Position numbers and translations under genes: made by a program. 64,000 nucleotides of DNA from assembly GCA_015039465.1 (NCBI GenBank), contig MU130073.1, forward strand, positions 503,767 to 567,766, in the 5' to 3' direction. Position 1 is the stretch's first letter, and each line of letters starts with the position of its first letter. The notes below the pieces were generated by a model, which worked only from the letters and a program-made list of their open reading frames with translations, made no database searches and was not told the DNA's origin. This document shows positions 1 to 12,547 of this stretch, one piece after another. The DNA is from Phlegmacium glaucopus (taxonomy: Eukaryota > Basidiomycota > Agaricomycetes > Agaricales > Cortinariaceae).

Positions 1-1276
1 GAGACGGAAGGTTTTAGCAACGGTAGTCCACCGGGATAGATCATAGAGACGCTGTAAGGAGAAAGATTATTCATTCTCTGCTCAACGCAACTCACGATTT
101 ACGTACTTTGTATGGACCGCATGCTGTGTTCGATGGGAATGCCAACAAACTAAATAGTTGCGTGATCTGAGCTAGATGGGTCTCTTGCCACGGTATTAGA
201 TGTTTCTTTGAGTATGCAATGGCTTCCAGGGTCTTTCGCGCCCTACAGAGTTCAATATATTCCTGGACGCGAAGGTCAAATTCTAATGTGCTCTGTAGAA
301 GATAGGGATGAGACAATGTCAAGATATTGGATTGGTCTTACCTTTATCTTCCGGAGGGCTGATTTATTTTCACTGCACCACGTCAAAGCTTCTGTACAGC
401 TGTGGCGGGCAAGTGCATCCTCTATTCGACGTATATCGGAGAAAAGCTCGATATCGACTAGTGTCTGAATTTATGAAATAAGAACAGGAAGACAAAGAAT
501 CCGGGTAAATAGATACCTCGATACCTTTCTCTTTTGCTATTTGTTTAGCCGACTTGTCTTTCCCAGTTCTCAGACACCAATCTACTAGCCACCTATCGAG
601 CCGAACATCAGCCCATCTCGAGAACTCGGGTTGATTTGTAGTCTGTAACGACTCGACGGCAGCTAAGTGATGAAGGCGTTCGCGCATGACGTCTTGGGTT
701 GGCTTTCCATCTTTCTCATGCAAATCCGCAAGCTAATTTTAAGGGGGTAAATGATAACAGATATGAGAATGCGTAGAATTGACCTTTCGCTTCAAGTTCT
801 CCACCCTTCCGATCATGTTGTCTATAGACTTCAACCCGTCATCTGCATTCAAGGTACCAGACGTAGCCCGGTTGGCTAGCTCATTCGATGTCGTCAGCAC
901 AGCACCCAGTTCGCGTTCTACATGTCTTTGAGAAGTGCGAAATATCTTCCTGTAATTCTCGTATGGAACCTGCATTCCTCCATGGGTTATCAGCATCTCA
1001 TGCATGAACCTTGAATCCAAACTGCTCACCCGTGCAAAAGGTTGCTCAAAAAGCATCATCCCTTCCAAGTTCAATTTGTTGCTCATATTCACTGAAGTTA
1101 GGAATCTCAGTACGTGCAGTTCACCGACAGGCTCTGATGGCGGCATGCCTGATGCCAAATCCCGATGGCATCTCACGTGATGAGAGCCATGACTTCAAGT
1201 TTGTTGCTTGAAATTTGAGCGCTGGGCGCTGAGCCACGACATCGACCCTATCTTGGAAATTGAAGCTGGACGCCAT
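1..1276 (-). CDS. GID9: GID9/FYV10 (MAEA-like) subunit of the GID/CTLH E3 ubiquitin ligase, 3' end cut by window edge
   Basis: This is a subunit of the GID/CTLH ubiquitin ligase, which in yeast marks gluconeogenic enzymes for degradation. Read from the right, the exons are 1276-1177, 1091-1030, 969-784, 732-517, 464-342, 292-107 and 51-1, and all phases close. The N-terminus carries the family signature KLNLEGMMLFEQPFAR followed by VPYENYRKIFR. A LisH motif (LDRWLVDWCLRTGKDKSA) lies in the fourth exon and a CTLH domain (EFDLRVQEYIELCR, AIAYSKKHL, LLAFPSNTACGPY) in the sixth. The C-terminal RING-like part lies beyond base 1. The start at 1276 adds 34 residues before an alternative ATG at 1086. 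It uses a clean GTGAG donor and a CTAAC...CAG acceptor, but the 1086 start cannot be excluded. One intron (970-1029) is a multiple of three, so retention would not break the frame. Confidence 0.9.
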
Positions 1277-4200
1277 GCTAATTATCTCTGATTAGTGCCC
1301 TGTCAGTAGGCTGAATTCTTAAACGAGGAAGTACCTTGAAATATGTTTTCAACTTGTTACACTTCCAGACCTCCAGTTACTTCAAAGTGAGTCTCCTCTT
1401 CGACACATTAATCTCGGTGGTAAACCCCGCCTTACCAAAACATATCCTGATGCAGTCGTTCTGGATGCGTCAGCGTTCTCGAGTTGACCAGGTTAATTAA
1501 TCTCTTAGGGCTGAACCTTTACGACTACAGTTTTCTTCCGCCGGCTCGTACAAGGTTCTTCAATTCTTCCGGCACCCTCTTTTCAACGGTACCGGCGAGA
1601 AGGACGCGTTCAACATTTTGTTTTTCGAATCTCCACTTCGACGTTTTTCAAAGTGTAATCAATCCTGATAAGTCCTGGCTGTACCCTCAGCCTGAGGCTA
1701 GAACGTCGCCTCACCTTTGTCGCCAGTTCTTGTAACATGATTGCGCTAGTGGTGACAAATATATCTCCACCCTTACACGCTTAATAGAAGTCAAATGATG
1801 ACAACAAGATCTTGTTTGATTCTTGTCACACAGGCCGTCTATTCTCTGCAAGTTATTGATTTCCGTGTCGTGGTGTATAAGCAGAAGGACACTTATGAAA
1901 GCCACTTATGAAAGCCAGGTCGTTCTGCTACTACATATGTTTGGCTTACTCACGGTATGCACTAGGGATTTTATTTAACCTTTCCTTTCGACCTTGGGCG
2001 TCCCGAAGCATTACGCCATTCATTTCGGAATGCAACGAGGCCACCCGCGCATGGAATATATATTTTTCATCCCGGACTCCGGCTCCAATTTTGTATGCAC
2101 CAATTTCCCCTCGAATCTACCCGCCTATGTTCACCTAGGGCTTCGATCGTTTCACAGATATTCAAATTCTGAACACCTTTTATGTCAAAAAATGGAGAGT
2201 TTCGTCTCATTCAGGATTGCGTTCGGCTCGGTTCTGCTTATCTTTAGTAATCACGGCCCAACACACCTCACCGCCACTTTTCGCCTCCATCAATGGTAAG
2301 TCCATGTAATTCAAAGTCCCTCATTTGACTTTCCTTTTACAGGTCGTAACATGGCTACAGCCATCAAATCGGGGTATTCTGCGATTGAGGCGCATCACTA
2401 ATTTATACCGGAGTTGGTAGGCTTTGATGATGCTCTTGCGTTGATGTAGAGGTTGTCAAGTTACACTGAGAACCTACTATTGCAATACTATTGCATGTAG
2501 TTGGACCATATTCCCAGGTGCGCCGTTACCCACGAATGCCGACGCGCAACACTGTATTGAAATGAAAACCCAACTAGAGGCTTAGTCGCCCATGAATTTT
2601 TGTCCGGGTTGCGCGGTGTTTTTGTGTGGACGTCAAGGCATAGGATATAGCATATGAACATTCGGGCATTCCCCTGTGACTCGGACTACTAACAAGTCAT
2701 CCTTTGCGGTGGCCCTGTTACTCCCTTCAATCTCCTCCTCTATCGCTGCGGCCGCATGTTTCCTAGCAATGGGCACGGTGGTATTTTAGCAGCAATATTT
2801 TCTCAAGCACTGTGATTGTCAGCAGGGCATTTCGAGCACGTAACGCTGTGCGTATTTACATGTGTGCTTATGTCTAATAATGGTTTCAATAATTCTTTTT
2901 TTTTCTGCTGTCATCAAATCCCTAAACTTACATGATATTACATGAAAGGGACATGTAGTCTGAGTGTTTAACCTGTCCAATTCTGTATAAAATGCTGCGA
3001 TCAGCCTTGAAGGAAGGCAAATTTTTATATTTTAGTCCAGGGATGCTCAGACTTTCAATTTCCGTACCTTCCTTGTGGTTATCGTCAGAAAGTCGCGTGG
3101 TATTTTCAATCTGGTTATCTATAGTAAGTTCGTCACTGGCACGTTCATCCAAATCATCAACATTTAGTACTGATTGAGTATAGTACTTATGTCAAAGATC
3201 GTCAATGGAGAGTCTATCTGACTGCGCGGTTGCATCATCTCTTCATGTATACCTGTACTGAGTACGACACCGTTCTGACTAGCTCAATGGCACGCATCCA
3301 TCTGCCCGAAGGCGCCGGCGTTGGGTTCTAGTAGTAATGCCAGCATTGCCAGGGATCCCGGCGGACAAATGGCCCTTCTTTCAATGTGTTTCTGTATCCC
3401 GTTGATTCAGGGCAAGGCAATTGAATTGGATGTAAAGCGCAGCTGCTGCCATTCCAAACTGACCGGTACTAAGATATGTTGCGAAGTCGAAGCGTACTGC
3501 AATTAGCCACGAGACAGTGAATAGAGAACAAGAAATTTAACCCAATTTTTAGCTAATAAGGCTCTGGAGACACATGTAAATGTCATGCACTTCTCGGAGA
3601 TGGCCAGCTTGTATAGAAAGCGATGAAACTTTGCTATTATAATAATGCACATACACGCAGCTGCGTAAGCGTAACGGAGATGTGGTCGTTCTGTCAATGC
3701 TTAGCAATTGTCAGCTAACATCCGTGACTGTCCGTGCCAATTTTACTACGTATGGGTGACTGTCATCAGGTACTGACAAATATCGAGAAATTTTCGTGGA
3801 CACATGGCCTCAGGAATCCAGGATACCCCATTTTAATCCATCTTGAAATCTAGATTGTTCACCCAAAAATTCAATGGATATATGACTCGTACTGGGCAGT
3901 ATTTGAGCTATGATGCAGTCTGGTGCAGTTGTGCCTTACTTTTGGACAGCGGCTGCCGGCCGATCAAGAGAATCAACTTCCTAATATGGTTACTACACAA
4001 TGTGCAATGAGGGGTGGCGTGCGTTCTACAACAATTTACAATAGAAAATACACGTTTTTTTACATTATGCCATGATAAAAAAGCCACAGAAAGCAGCAGC
4101 GAGAACCCAGAAGAAAACTGATGGAATTTATCGAACTAGATCGATCATGATTCAGGCATATCGAGATGGACTGGATGCGAAACAGGCTCAAATCCAGCTC

Positions 4201-4814
4201 AAAAAAATTCAGTTCACCGCGTTACACATAGAAGGGTTCCCGGGCGCGATGCAACACTATTGGATGCATAGTTGCCGTTGATTCGTACCTAGGCGGCGGA
4301 ACTAGCCTTGCAAAAACAAAAAAAACCCCCTCGGTTTTGAGTACTCCGATAAACGGTTTGGACTTTCGGTCCTATCAAAAGAAGTGTTTTTCCTAGAGGA
4401 ATAGGATTCTGCCCCCTTTTATGGCTGGAGGTCTAGTTGTACACAAGTGGTGGCTGTAAGACGCACTGCACCATACAAAAATATACTCACATGTTCATGG
4501 ATTTTGGGGTCACCGATTGATTTTCTTAATACTCAATCGAACATGCAGCTGCAGTCGGAGACAAGCGGGAAGGGGGCACTTAATATAAAAGATAACTGAG
4601 CGGATGGTTGTAAACCTCAATAACTCAATCATGGTATGATGTGAAGGTGCTCCGGGGTTGTAAGTATTTCTTTTGAGCTATGGCAGTGCCTCGGAGAACC
4701 AGAGTTGCCGACTTGCATCTTCCGATAGACACGAATCTGATCAGGTCAAACGTTAACCAGAACGAAATTTCCTCGTCGATTGACTTCTATGGACACTAAG
4801 AGTATACAAGCGCA
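1277..4814. other. 3.5-kb stretch without a recognisable gene
   Basis: No conserved protein could be read here on either strand. Open frames are short and do not join well. The most exon-like piece is on the plus strand around 1530-1650: after a CTACAG acceptor it reads about 38 residues (containing KVLQFFRHPLFNGTGEKDAF) before frames close. A minus-strand open frame at 2928-3152 is acidic and lysine-rich and has no recognisable family. AT-rich sequence and short homopolymers increase from 4,000 on. Either a small unrecognised gene or decayed coding DNA could be hidden here. Confidence 0.5.
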
Positions 4815-6622
4815 CTAACTTGGCGCTGAAGGTTTTAGTTCTGTTACCTTTCGCTCTCGTCGCCACGCTATGATTTCTCGCAGCGCCGCGACAGCAAGTG
4901 GGATGATGGCACTCGCAAACAATGGCGTGTAGACAGCATATTTATGTTCCGCGGGGAAATAAAGTAGGGCTAGCATGCCGGGGTTGAAGAAAGCTCGAGA
5001 AGCCAAGGAGAGCGCTTCAGCCGAGTAGGTAAAGGCCTGGTGGAGGGATTTACTAGATGAATCGAACATCTGCATTGATGAATTAAATTTGATGCTCATG
5101 CCCAATGTTCGAGTAATTACTGACCTTCGTCAGCGAATAAAGAGCATTTTGAACGTCGTCTCTGACGTCCTCACCAATAGGCATACTGTCGATCCTGTCA
5201 ATGAGCTTGACGATACTTAAGAGTGTATCTTGGCTGCCTTGCGCATTCTCGAAGGTGCGGCGACGTAAAAGAGCATCAAGTTGCCAGTCAGATAACGCGT
5301 CCAGATTTGAACGCTCTAAGCCTGGGGGAAGTTTCGCTACGCCCAACAACGCCAGGAGTTGGTTGGAAAATGACGAAAAATATAAGTTGGCATCCTGAGG
5401 GGAAAGATCTGCGCTCTGAACATTGCTTAAAGGTGGGTTGTGAATGATAATGCCTCCCCATTGAGGTAATAAGAAAGCATTTGATGCAGACCGACCACCT
5501 GATCCGTGTTAAAACAAATCCAATTGTTTGTCTGAACTTACTTACCATCCTTTTTGAGGATGTCAAGGGGGCGCCGCTCGGCGGAAGGTATGAAGAGAAT
5601 AAAATGGAGGACAGGGTCATTAGATGAACTTGAAGCTGCAGGACTATCAGCTCTATATCCAGTATGCTTGGGAAATAAGCTCACATAGCGTCCATTCAGC
5701 TGAATTGACAAATACTGTGAGATCTTCGGGCGTGATACCAAATGCCTGCTCAGTCTGAACAGGCGTAAATGCCAGTGGCGCGTGAAACTGTACTTGGCTT
5801 TCGATGGTGAAATTGTGAAGAGTAGAGAGACGTCGAAGAATGGGTTGGATATGCGCTGGGGTTGTCATGAGATTTTGGAGGATGATGGGAGAATATCCAC
5901 ATACTTTTAATGGCACCTCGGATATTCCAACCAAGGACCGCATTTCCAGCCGCAGCGTCTTCATTCAAAAGACTAAAGGCTAAGCGGTAATGGGGAGAGT
6001 ACTGAGCAACACGATGGTCTCTATCGGATAAGCCGGAGTATGGTACAAGCAGAGAGCATAAAGTATCAACCAATTCCGATAACGCTGCTGGACTTGGCTT
6101 AAGCTTGCTTGCTTTACACATCACGCTACTAGACTCACAGTTGGGAGGGAAGTACAGATGTCTATTCCGTATGGAAACAGGTCCATCTTTGAAAATTATA
6201 GTGTAAAAGTTGTCTCTGGGCGATTCTTCTGCTGTTTTAATTATCTCATCTGCACGCAAGATATGGGAGTCAACTGGCATACCACAGCTGGCCTTCCGGA
6301 ATACATCGACAGTAAGTCCTCTCCACCGTTGAGGTTCACGAGAGATATTGTCAACGAGAGACGTCCGCACGCTATTGAAGAGGTGTTCGTCCACGGTTTG
6401 CAAACATATTCTAACGGGTAGTTGAAGATGATTTTCCGCTTGCTGATGAACGCGATGTGAAGGCAATGACAAACGCTCTATACTTGTCGTATACCACCAT
6501 AAAGGGATAGCTAGTATTATAAGAGACCAATAAGCTATGACAATAGAGCGCCGTGTATTATCCTTTTGGTAGAAGAGTTTTGCTGGGTCCCGAAGCGAGG
6601 AGGGCAATTGAGGAGGGTCCAT
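4815..6622 (-). CDS. GPI17: GPI transamidase subunit PIG-S (Gpi17)
   Basis: PIG-S is a membrane subunit of the ER complex that transfers preassembled GPI anchors to proteins. Exons are 6622-5905, 5855-5685, 5635-5546, 5498-5125 and 5069-4815, giving 535 residues, the usual size for fungi. An N-terminal membrane segment follows RRS (about residues 26-43) and is followed by the conserved TTSIERLSLPS. Further family hallmarks are AFSLLNEDAAAGNAVLGW, FTIESQVQFHAPLAF, ITPEDLTVFVNSAEWTL and PVLHFILFIPSAERRPL. Near the C-terminus, ALLYFPAEHKYAVYTPLF leads into a second membrane segment, giving the expected two-pass topology with a large luminal loop. The start ATG at 6622 lies just upstream of the first membrane segment. 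The gene is divergent from the SNT1-like gene, with 287 bp between start codons. Confidence 0.95.
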
Positions 6623-6909
6623 TTGTGCGTTACGTAATGATGTAATGTATGCGTAATCTTTGTGAAAACAACAGAGGCAAATAAAGGTCACGGTTGTTTC
6701 TATGCTGCTCCTGTCTCTGTGTGACTTGTGCTTCCCGATTTTTTCTTGATTCACATTAAACTCGAATTGGAACCATTGGCTTTGGCAGCATTCGCAACAT
6801 ATCTGGGCGGATTGTATCTATTCAGTACATCTGGAAGGCTCTTTTGTTCGAAATTATCTTCCACACAAAGTGACATTAAGCGCCTCGGGAAATACCAACT
6901 CTGGTTCTA

Positions 6910-9900
6910 ATGTCTGCCGGGAGTTATGATACACCACACATATCGAATTCATTTTCTCGGTACGACACTCGGAGACCATCAGGAAACAGCAACACAAGCT
7001 ACGATGTCAGCGTGCTTTTCACCCGTCTTTATCTCTTTACCTTTCTTACATTTTCTCTCCAGAGGCCCATAGCACCACGCCGCAGGACCCCTTCGCCAGG
7101 ACCGTCGCGTAGACCTTATGATAGCTACGTTCCAGAACGGTTTGAACCGTCTTTCCGGGACACCCAGCCGACTGTCTATAGGCCGAATAATTATCGACCT
7201 GGTTCCTCTGGCTGGGTTAGCCGCTCGCCAAGCCCTGATCATTATGAACCTCCAGCGCGCCTTTCGGACTCAGACTACTGGGAGCGCACTCCTTCATGGA
7301 GAGGCCCGCCTCCTCTGGAAGAGTGGCCCGATAGAAAGTCTATCCCCCCATCTCCTTCAACATCAAGCGCCCGTGGTAGAAGCCAGAGGGACGACGTGAT
7401 ACCACCGAGATCATTCGAACCCTCAAATTCTTGGAAGCAAACGCAAGCCGATCGTTTTACTCGTATGGATAGGTAAGTTGTCTCTTAGTTGGGTTACGCG
7501 ATATATCTTCTAACCCGCCCTCAAAATCTAGCTTCCCTGTATCTGATCGTTACAATGATCGACGCAGGAGAAATAGCCTTGACAGATCACCCGACAGGCC
7601 AACGCGGACTGACCGTGCTTCCGCATCTAATGATCGCTATCGACCCTCTGCTAAGCGAGAATCACATCCGCCGGGACGTTCTGAGTATGATTCTTATCGT
7701 CCTCACTACGATAAACACTGGAGTCCTCCCCGACGTGACCCTGTGAGCCCAAGTGGCAGCCATAACAGACGAGACTCTGGCTCTATTTCTTATGCTCGGA
7801 CATCTGATCGCTTTGATACCCCTCCCCTTCCACGTTATGCTCCAAGGAAAAGCACACCTTCTCCAGTGCCAGTTATTTCACCAACTCATAGTCCGGATTC
7901 CTCTCGTTGGACAGCTCCAGAGTCAGATAATGCTGGCTGGACTTATCCTGCTTCTTTGGATACTTCAAAACGACAAGTTCCTCCTCCCAGGCCGCCATCT
8001 CGTTCTTCTATCGCTTCTACTCAGGCTTCAGTTAGAAAGAGTCCTCCGCTTACAGAAACGCATAGCGTCGTTCAACCAATTACGCCTGTAGCTCCAGCTA
8101 CCTCTATCGCTGCTGTCAATGGAGCCCCTATGAAAGAAAACACAACACCCAAACTAGATGATATTAAATCTCAGCCAAATAATGAAGTAATCGACAATGC
8201 AAAGAATGGCAACACCTTGAATTCTCTAACTGAAGGAATGACCGACGACCTTTATATTCCATCTGTTATAACGAAACCTGCAACGGATGTGTCTCTTGTT
8301 TCACCTATGGACTCAGTCAAGAACACCTCGGAGCTTATGAGGAAAAGTACGAGGACAATGATGTTTGATAGATAACTTTAACTTATAACTACGTTTCTTC
8401 GCCAGGTTCTCCTATCTCTTCAAAAGGTCAGGTCTCGAAAGAGATCATTGCTGTTGATATTGCAGCTAAAACTCCGAGCAACCCAACTATCAATGGAATC
8501 CATGAGTCACCTGTGATCTCTAGCGCGACCCCTGTTCTTACGACCGCCTTGGGTGACACTTTGAGCAAATCCCCATTACCCGTTCCAGAAACGTCTGAGG
8601 CTGTGAAAAAAGGTTCTAGGTCCCAAGAACCTAGCTTGTCTATCGTACGAAGTAGTCAACCGGAAATGAATGACAATTCTATGGATGTTGATGTTGAGCT
8701 CGAAGAACCCCCACCAGAGCCACTATCAACCGCTTCACCTGTTCCAGCAAAATCCGCTCCTTCTCAGACCCCAATACCTACATTCCATTCAAGATCTTTG
8801 CCTAAATCTGACGAAATTCCGCCCTTGTCTGATGCGAAATCGAAAGCAGATGCTTTACGTATAGTCGTTATGACTAGACTGCTCTGTGATCATCAGTCGC
8901 GAGAGGAACGTATCGATCCAGTATTGATGGCCAACCTGTCAATAGCAAGCCCTCCAGAGGTTCATCCTACATCGAATCCCGGAATGTTGCTCGTCAAGAT
9001 GTCTACTGGGCAGCCTCTCATAGATAGAATGACGTCGTTTGCCGCAACCCGGCGTTCACTCGTCATGTATCTTGAACAGAGACATGCTGTGGTCTCGGAT
9101 AAAGCTGCTCGGTTACGCGAAGAGTATCTGTCGTTGCATGAAAATTGGGTTGCACATTGTACAGCTTTGAATGAGCAACAAAAGACTTTAGCATCGGAGC
9201 ACGAGATGCAGCATAGTGGCCGCACGACACGTCGATCAACAGCCAATACAGATGCTGTTCGCTCAGATTTCGAGATGGAACAGATCATTGCCAGTTTAGG
9301 AAACGACGACGCCACAGATCCTAATCATTTATCGATGCGAAATTTAGCAAAAGTCCCTGATATGATCTCCGTCGTAAATGGTAAAGTCGACTATCTTTTC
9401 GATGACACGGCAGATCGGGTCGAAAATCCGAGCGAGTACTTTGGATCAGACACGGGGATTACCGATTGGACGGAAGCAGAGAAGAAAATATACATCGACA
9501 AATTCGCAGCACATCCAAAACAATTTGGCATTATTGCAGGTCACCTTCCTAACAAATCCGCAAGGCAATGCGTGGATTACTATTACTTGCACAAGAAACG
9601 ACTCATCAATTTCCGCAAAATCGTTTCTCAGTTTGCTCCTAATAAGAGGAAACGACGTGGGATGGGTAAGAAAAAAGGGAATGGTTTGTTGGCAGATATT
9701 GCCATGCACGATGCAGAGGTACATCGCGATTCGGGTTCAACCTCCGCCTCTGGTGTGAGCCGGGCACCGAGAGGAAGGAAGACACTGGCTCCTGCCAGGC
9801 CTTCAAGTATTCGTCGGAATGCTGTCCAATTCGAAACCCCCACAAGTACACCAACGCCGGAACCTGAAGCAAGACCCAGAAGACGTAGGATACTCAATTC

Positions 9901-11639
9901 TTCCACCGTATCATCAAATACTTCATCTTTTTCAACCATCAATGCTATAGCTGCAGTAGCCCACAAGTTTTCGCTGTTCGGTGCAGGTACGGTTACTCCT
10001 GCTGTCTCAGCGACGAGTGCGCCGTCTATTTCGGCGCCTCCCGTCGCCTCTGCTGCGGCAGAGGAAGAGGAAGAAATAACCGTAAGTTCACTACAGCTTC
10101 ATGTTTACTGACTGAAACAATCTTCATTTTACAGGAATTGGATCCGGAACCCCGTCCAGCGAAAAGACCAAAGCGAACGCGGAAAATCAAATCTGCTGCT
10201 ACAATTTCTGACGAGCATGGGTCACCTGTTCCCGACGTTCCAGCTGCAACCTATAGTGATCTAAATGCAAATGATTCGGCAACGCGAAGCAAGAGGGCGG
10301 TACCGCATACCCTCCAATGGTCAGAGGAAGATAAAAGTCAGTGGACGTTATTCTAAGCCCACGTATCATATTCCTGACAATGATTTTCGCTAGACATGTT
10401 CTTATTTCATCTTGCGCAATATGGCGACGATTTCAAACGTATCGCTGCTTCCATGCCAAACAAGGTACGTCCTTGAGGATTGTGTGGCTGGTTTCTTGCT
10501 CATCGTGGGAGTATCAGACGACTATACAGGTCACTAATTACTATAAGAGTAACTTGACGGAACTAGACCTTGAAAGGGTCGCTGCAACTGCTCCTAAACG
10601 ATCGCCAACCCCTGCGCAACGGGAATCGCGGAAGGAGCTTTCGTACCCTACCTCTATCACGCTCACCTCATCTACACCTGTACCAGTCCCAGCGTCTATG
10701 CCGACTGCGGCACTACCCATGTTGGCTCCGGCGTCAGCTATCTTTCGCGAACCAACCGGCATTCCTCGCCAGCCGACTAGTGCTCCTACATCGACTTTCC
10801 CTGGGCGTAACGTCTCAGCAGGCAAGCCTTTGTCATCTGATGGAATCATTCATTCCCCGCCTCCTCCTTGGTCTTCTCCTCTTCCTTCCAATAGACCTGT
10901 GTCTCGGATATCACAACCTCTGTCTCGACCCAATCATAACGCGACTCCCAATATCCGCCATCCTGGCTACTTTGCCATGGACACCAGACCTGAATATCCT
11001 CCCGATTTCCCTCATGAGCCACGAATTCCTTATGGTAAACCGCCGGACAATGTGAATCTGAATCGTGGGCCCATTGATTACGGACGGTCTCCTGAATCGA
11101 GACAGTATCTACCTGCCACATATTCTCCCCCAGGGATATCATCGAATGGAAGAGCCTATCGACCGCCTGGTCCAAGTCATGGTTCAAGTCCTATAATGGC
11201 TCATCAAAACGCAATGCCTCCTCTAAGTCAACATGTGCGAACTCCCTATGTGTATCCTCCAAGCGGAGATCATCGGAATTCGATACCAATACCCTCTCTT
11301 CACAATCCACCTGGACGTAGTCCTCATATGTATCCTCCAGAACATTCAAGCTACGTTGGCTTTCGTCCTCCTTTATACGAAGATGGCCGCTCGCCGGGTA
11401 CGAGGTATCCTTATCCACCTATCCATCCGGAACCATTTCAGCGTTCTCCCCCTCCATTTAATGCTCATAGTGGTCCTTCGCTTAAAAGGCGACTTGAGCC
11501 TCCTTACCCAGATTATCCGACCACCCTTGTGGCTTCCCCCGCTGGCGCATCTACAAGCGCCTCTTCGTCTGCATCAAACCCTAATGCTGCTCGTACTCCC
11601 TCAAGACCCCCATATCCACATTACTCGGAGTGGGATTAA
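6910..11639 (+). CDS. SNT1: Two-SANT-domain transcriptional co-repressor, SNT1/NCoR-like
   Basis: This is probably a nuclear scaffold subunit of a Set3C/SMRT-type histone deacetylase complex. Exons are 6910-7005, 7063-7472, 7532-8346, 8406-10081, 10135-10336, 10394-10464 and 10518-11639 (1463 residues, all phases close). The first ~700 residues are disordered and rich in Ser, Pro and Arg. SANT1 lies near residues 788-840 (DWTEAEKKIYIDKFAAHPKQ, ARQCVDYYYLHKKR) and is followed by a basic stretch. SANT2 is split over three exons around residues 1060-1110 (QWSEEDK, FLFHLAQYGDDFKRIAASMP, TNYYKSN). The tail of about 350 residues is Pro/Tyr/Ser-rich. The first intron (57 nt) is in frame. The SANT pair spaced this way matches Snt1/NCoR proteins, but the exact orthology is inferred. 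Confidence 0.88.
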
Positions 11640-11891
11640 TTATTTTTTTGTTACTCTCTTGCGCACCCTTTTTCCTTCTTGAGCCAGGATCATCTTTTTT
11701 TATTTGGTACGCCTATTTATTCAAGCACATTATATATTATGATAATGAAGTGCTGGGTAACGTGTAATTCATAATTTTGAACTTAGTACATACAAAGTGT
11801 AGTTGTTATCGTTTGCCTACTGTTGATGACCTTGTACGAAATTTCGAATAGATAGCTAGAACAAAAACATTTTGAAGGGTATCGAAATTGG

Positions 11892-12452
11892 TCAACGTCG
11901 GCCCTCGACCATTATAATGTGATATCCAAAGTTTGTCTTGACGAGAGACGACACACTATGGGTTTGTCGATGGTAGACGGTGTGAGAGCAAATGCGGCAT
12001 CTTGAAAGGCTCCAACCATACTTCCTCGTGTCATCCATCCCAAACTACCGCCAGCTGCATACAATTAGCTAACAAGCCCTTAAGGAGGTCAACGGTGTAC
12101 CTTACCTTTCGCTTTGTCCTCTGAGTACTCCTGTGCGACTTTATTGAAAGATTGGCCTTCCTGTAACATAACCACGACAGGGTTAGAAAACCTCGTTCAG
12201 AGTCCAAATGGTTTCAACCAGGGTATTGAACCTGTATTTTCTGGAGGGCCTCTGTTGCTTTGGAATGCTTCTCGCACAATATATGTCGTACATTGACAGC
12301 GGTGGCTGCCTTTAGGGCGCTCTTTCCCTATTCGAAGCTAAATGCTGATGTATACAGGTTCTGCAGTACAATACCTTGGTCTGTTTCTCTTCGCCATCGT
12401 CCTTTGCTTTTCCTTTCTTGTCTGCCGTCGAGTTCGATGATTTCTTTGCCAT
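11892..12452 (-). CDS. PIN4: Parvulin-type peptidyl-prolyl isomerase (PIN4/Par14 class) with an apparent frameshift near the 3' end
   Basis: This is a small prolyl cis-trans isomerase of the Par14 class, which lacks a WW domain. Exons are 12452-12375, 12309-12232, 12160-12106 and 12054 onward. The N-terminus is a short Lys/Asp/Glu-rich segment ([15 protein letters not shown]) typical of PIN4. The catalytic fold follows: [54 protein letters not shown]. After DKPIV the reading frame runs out of register and stops at 11912. The family C-terminus ([16 protein letters not shown]) is present in another frame and ends at 11892. One extra GT in a GTGTGT run at about 11950-11955, or a missing base just after it, would explain this. 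No intron of credible length restores the frame. It may be a true lesion or a sequencing error. Confidence 0.85.
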
Positions 12453-12547
12453 GATGGACCAATGATGGGTTGCCGCATCCAAATACGGACAACGACTGCG
12501 GCACCGCTCTAAATTTTTGTTATCAGTCATCTCTCTTTCTTGTACAA
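12453..12547. promoter_or_regulatory. 95-bp shared bidirectional promoter/5'UTR of PIN4 and RLI1
   Basis: Only 95 bp separate the start codon of the parvulin gene (12452, minus) from that of RLI1 (12548, plus). Both promoters and both 5' leaders must fit in or overlap this interval or extend into the neighbouring coding sequence. No clear TATA box is visible. Both starts have good context (CATCATGG and ACAAATGG). Confidence 0.6.

Noticed and set aside
5750..6754. Start of PIG-S at the upstream ATG (6754)
   Set aside because: The extra 44 residues have no family similarity and include a Cys/Phe-rich stretch unlike PIG-S N-termini; MDPPQL at 6622 matches the usual start.
11740..11905. An extra intron (GTGTGT donor at 11950, CTAG acceptor near 11851) to rescue the parvulin frame
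   Set aside because: It would remove the conserved C-terminal strand, which is present intact in another frame. A frameshift is the simpler explanation.
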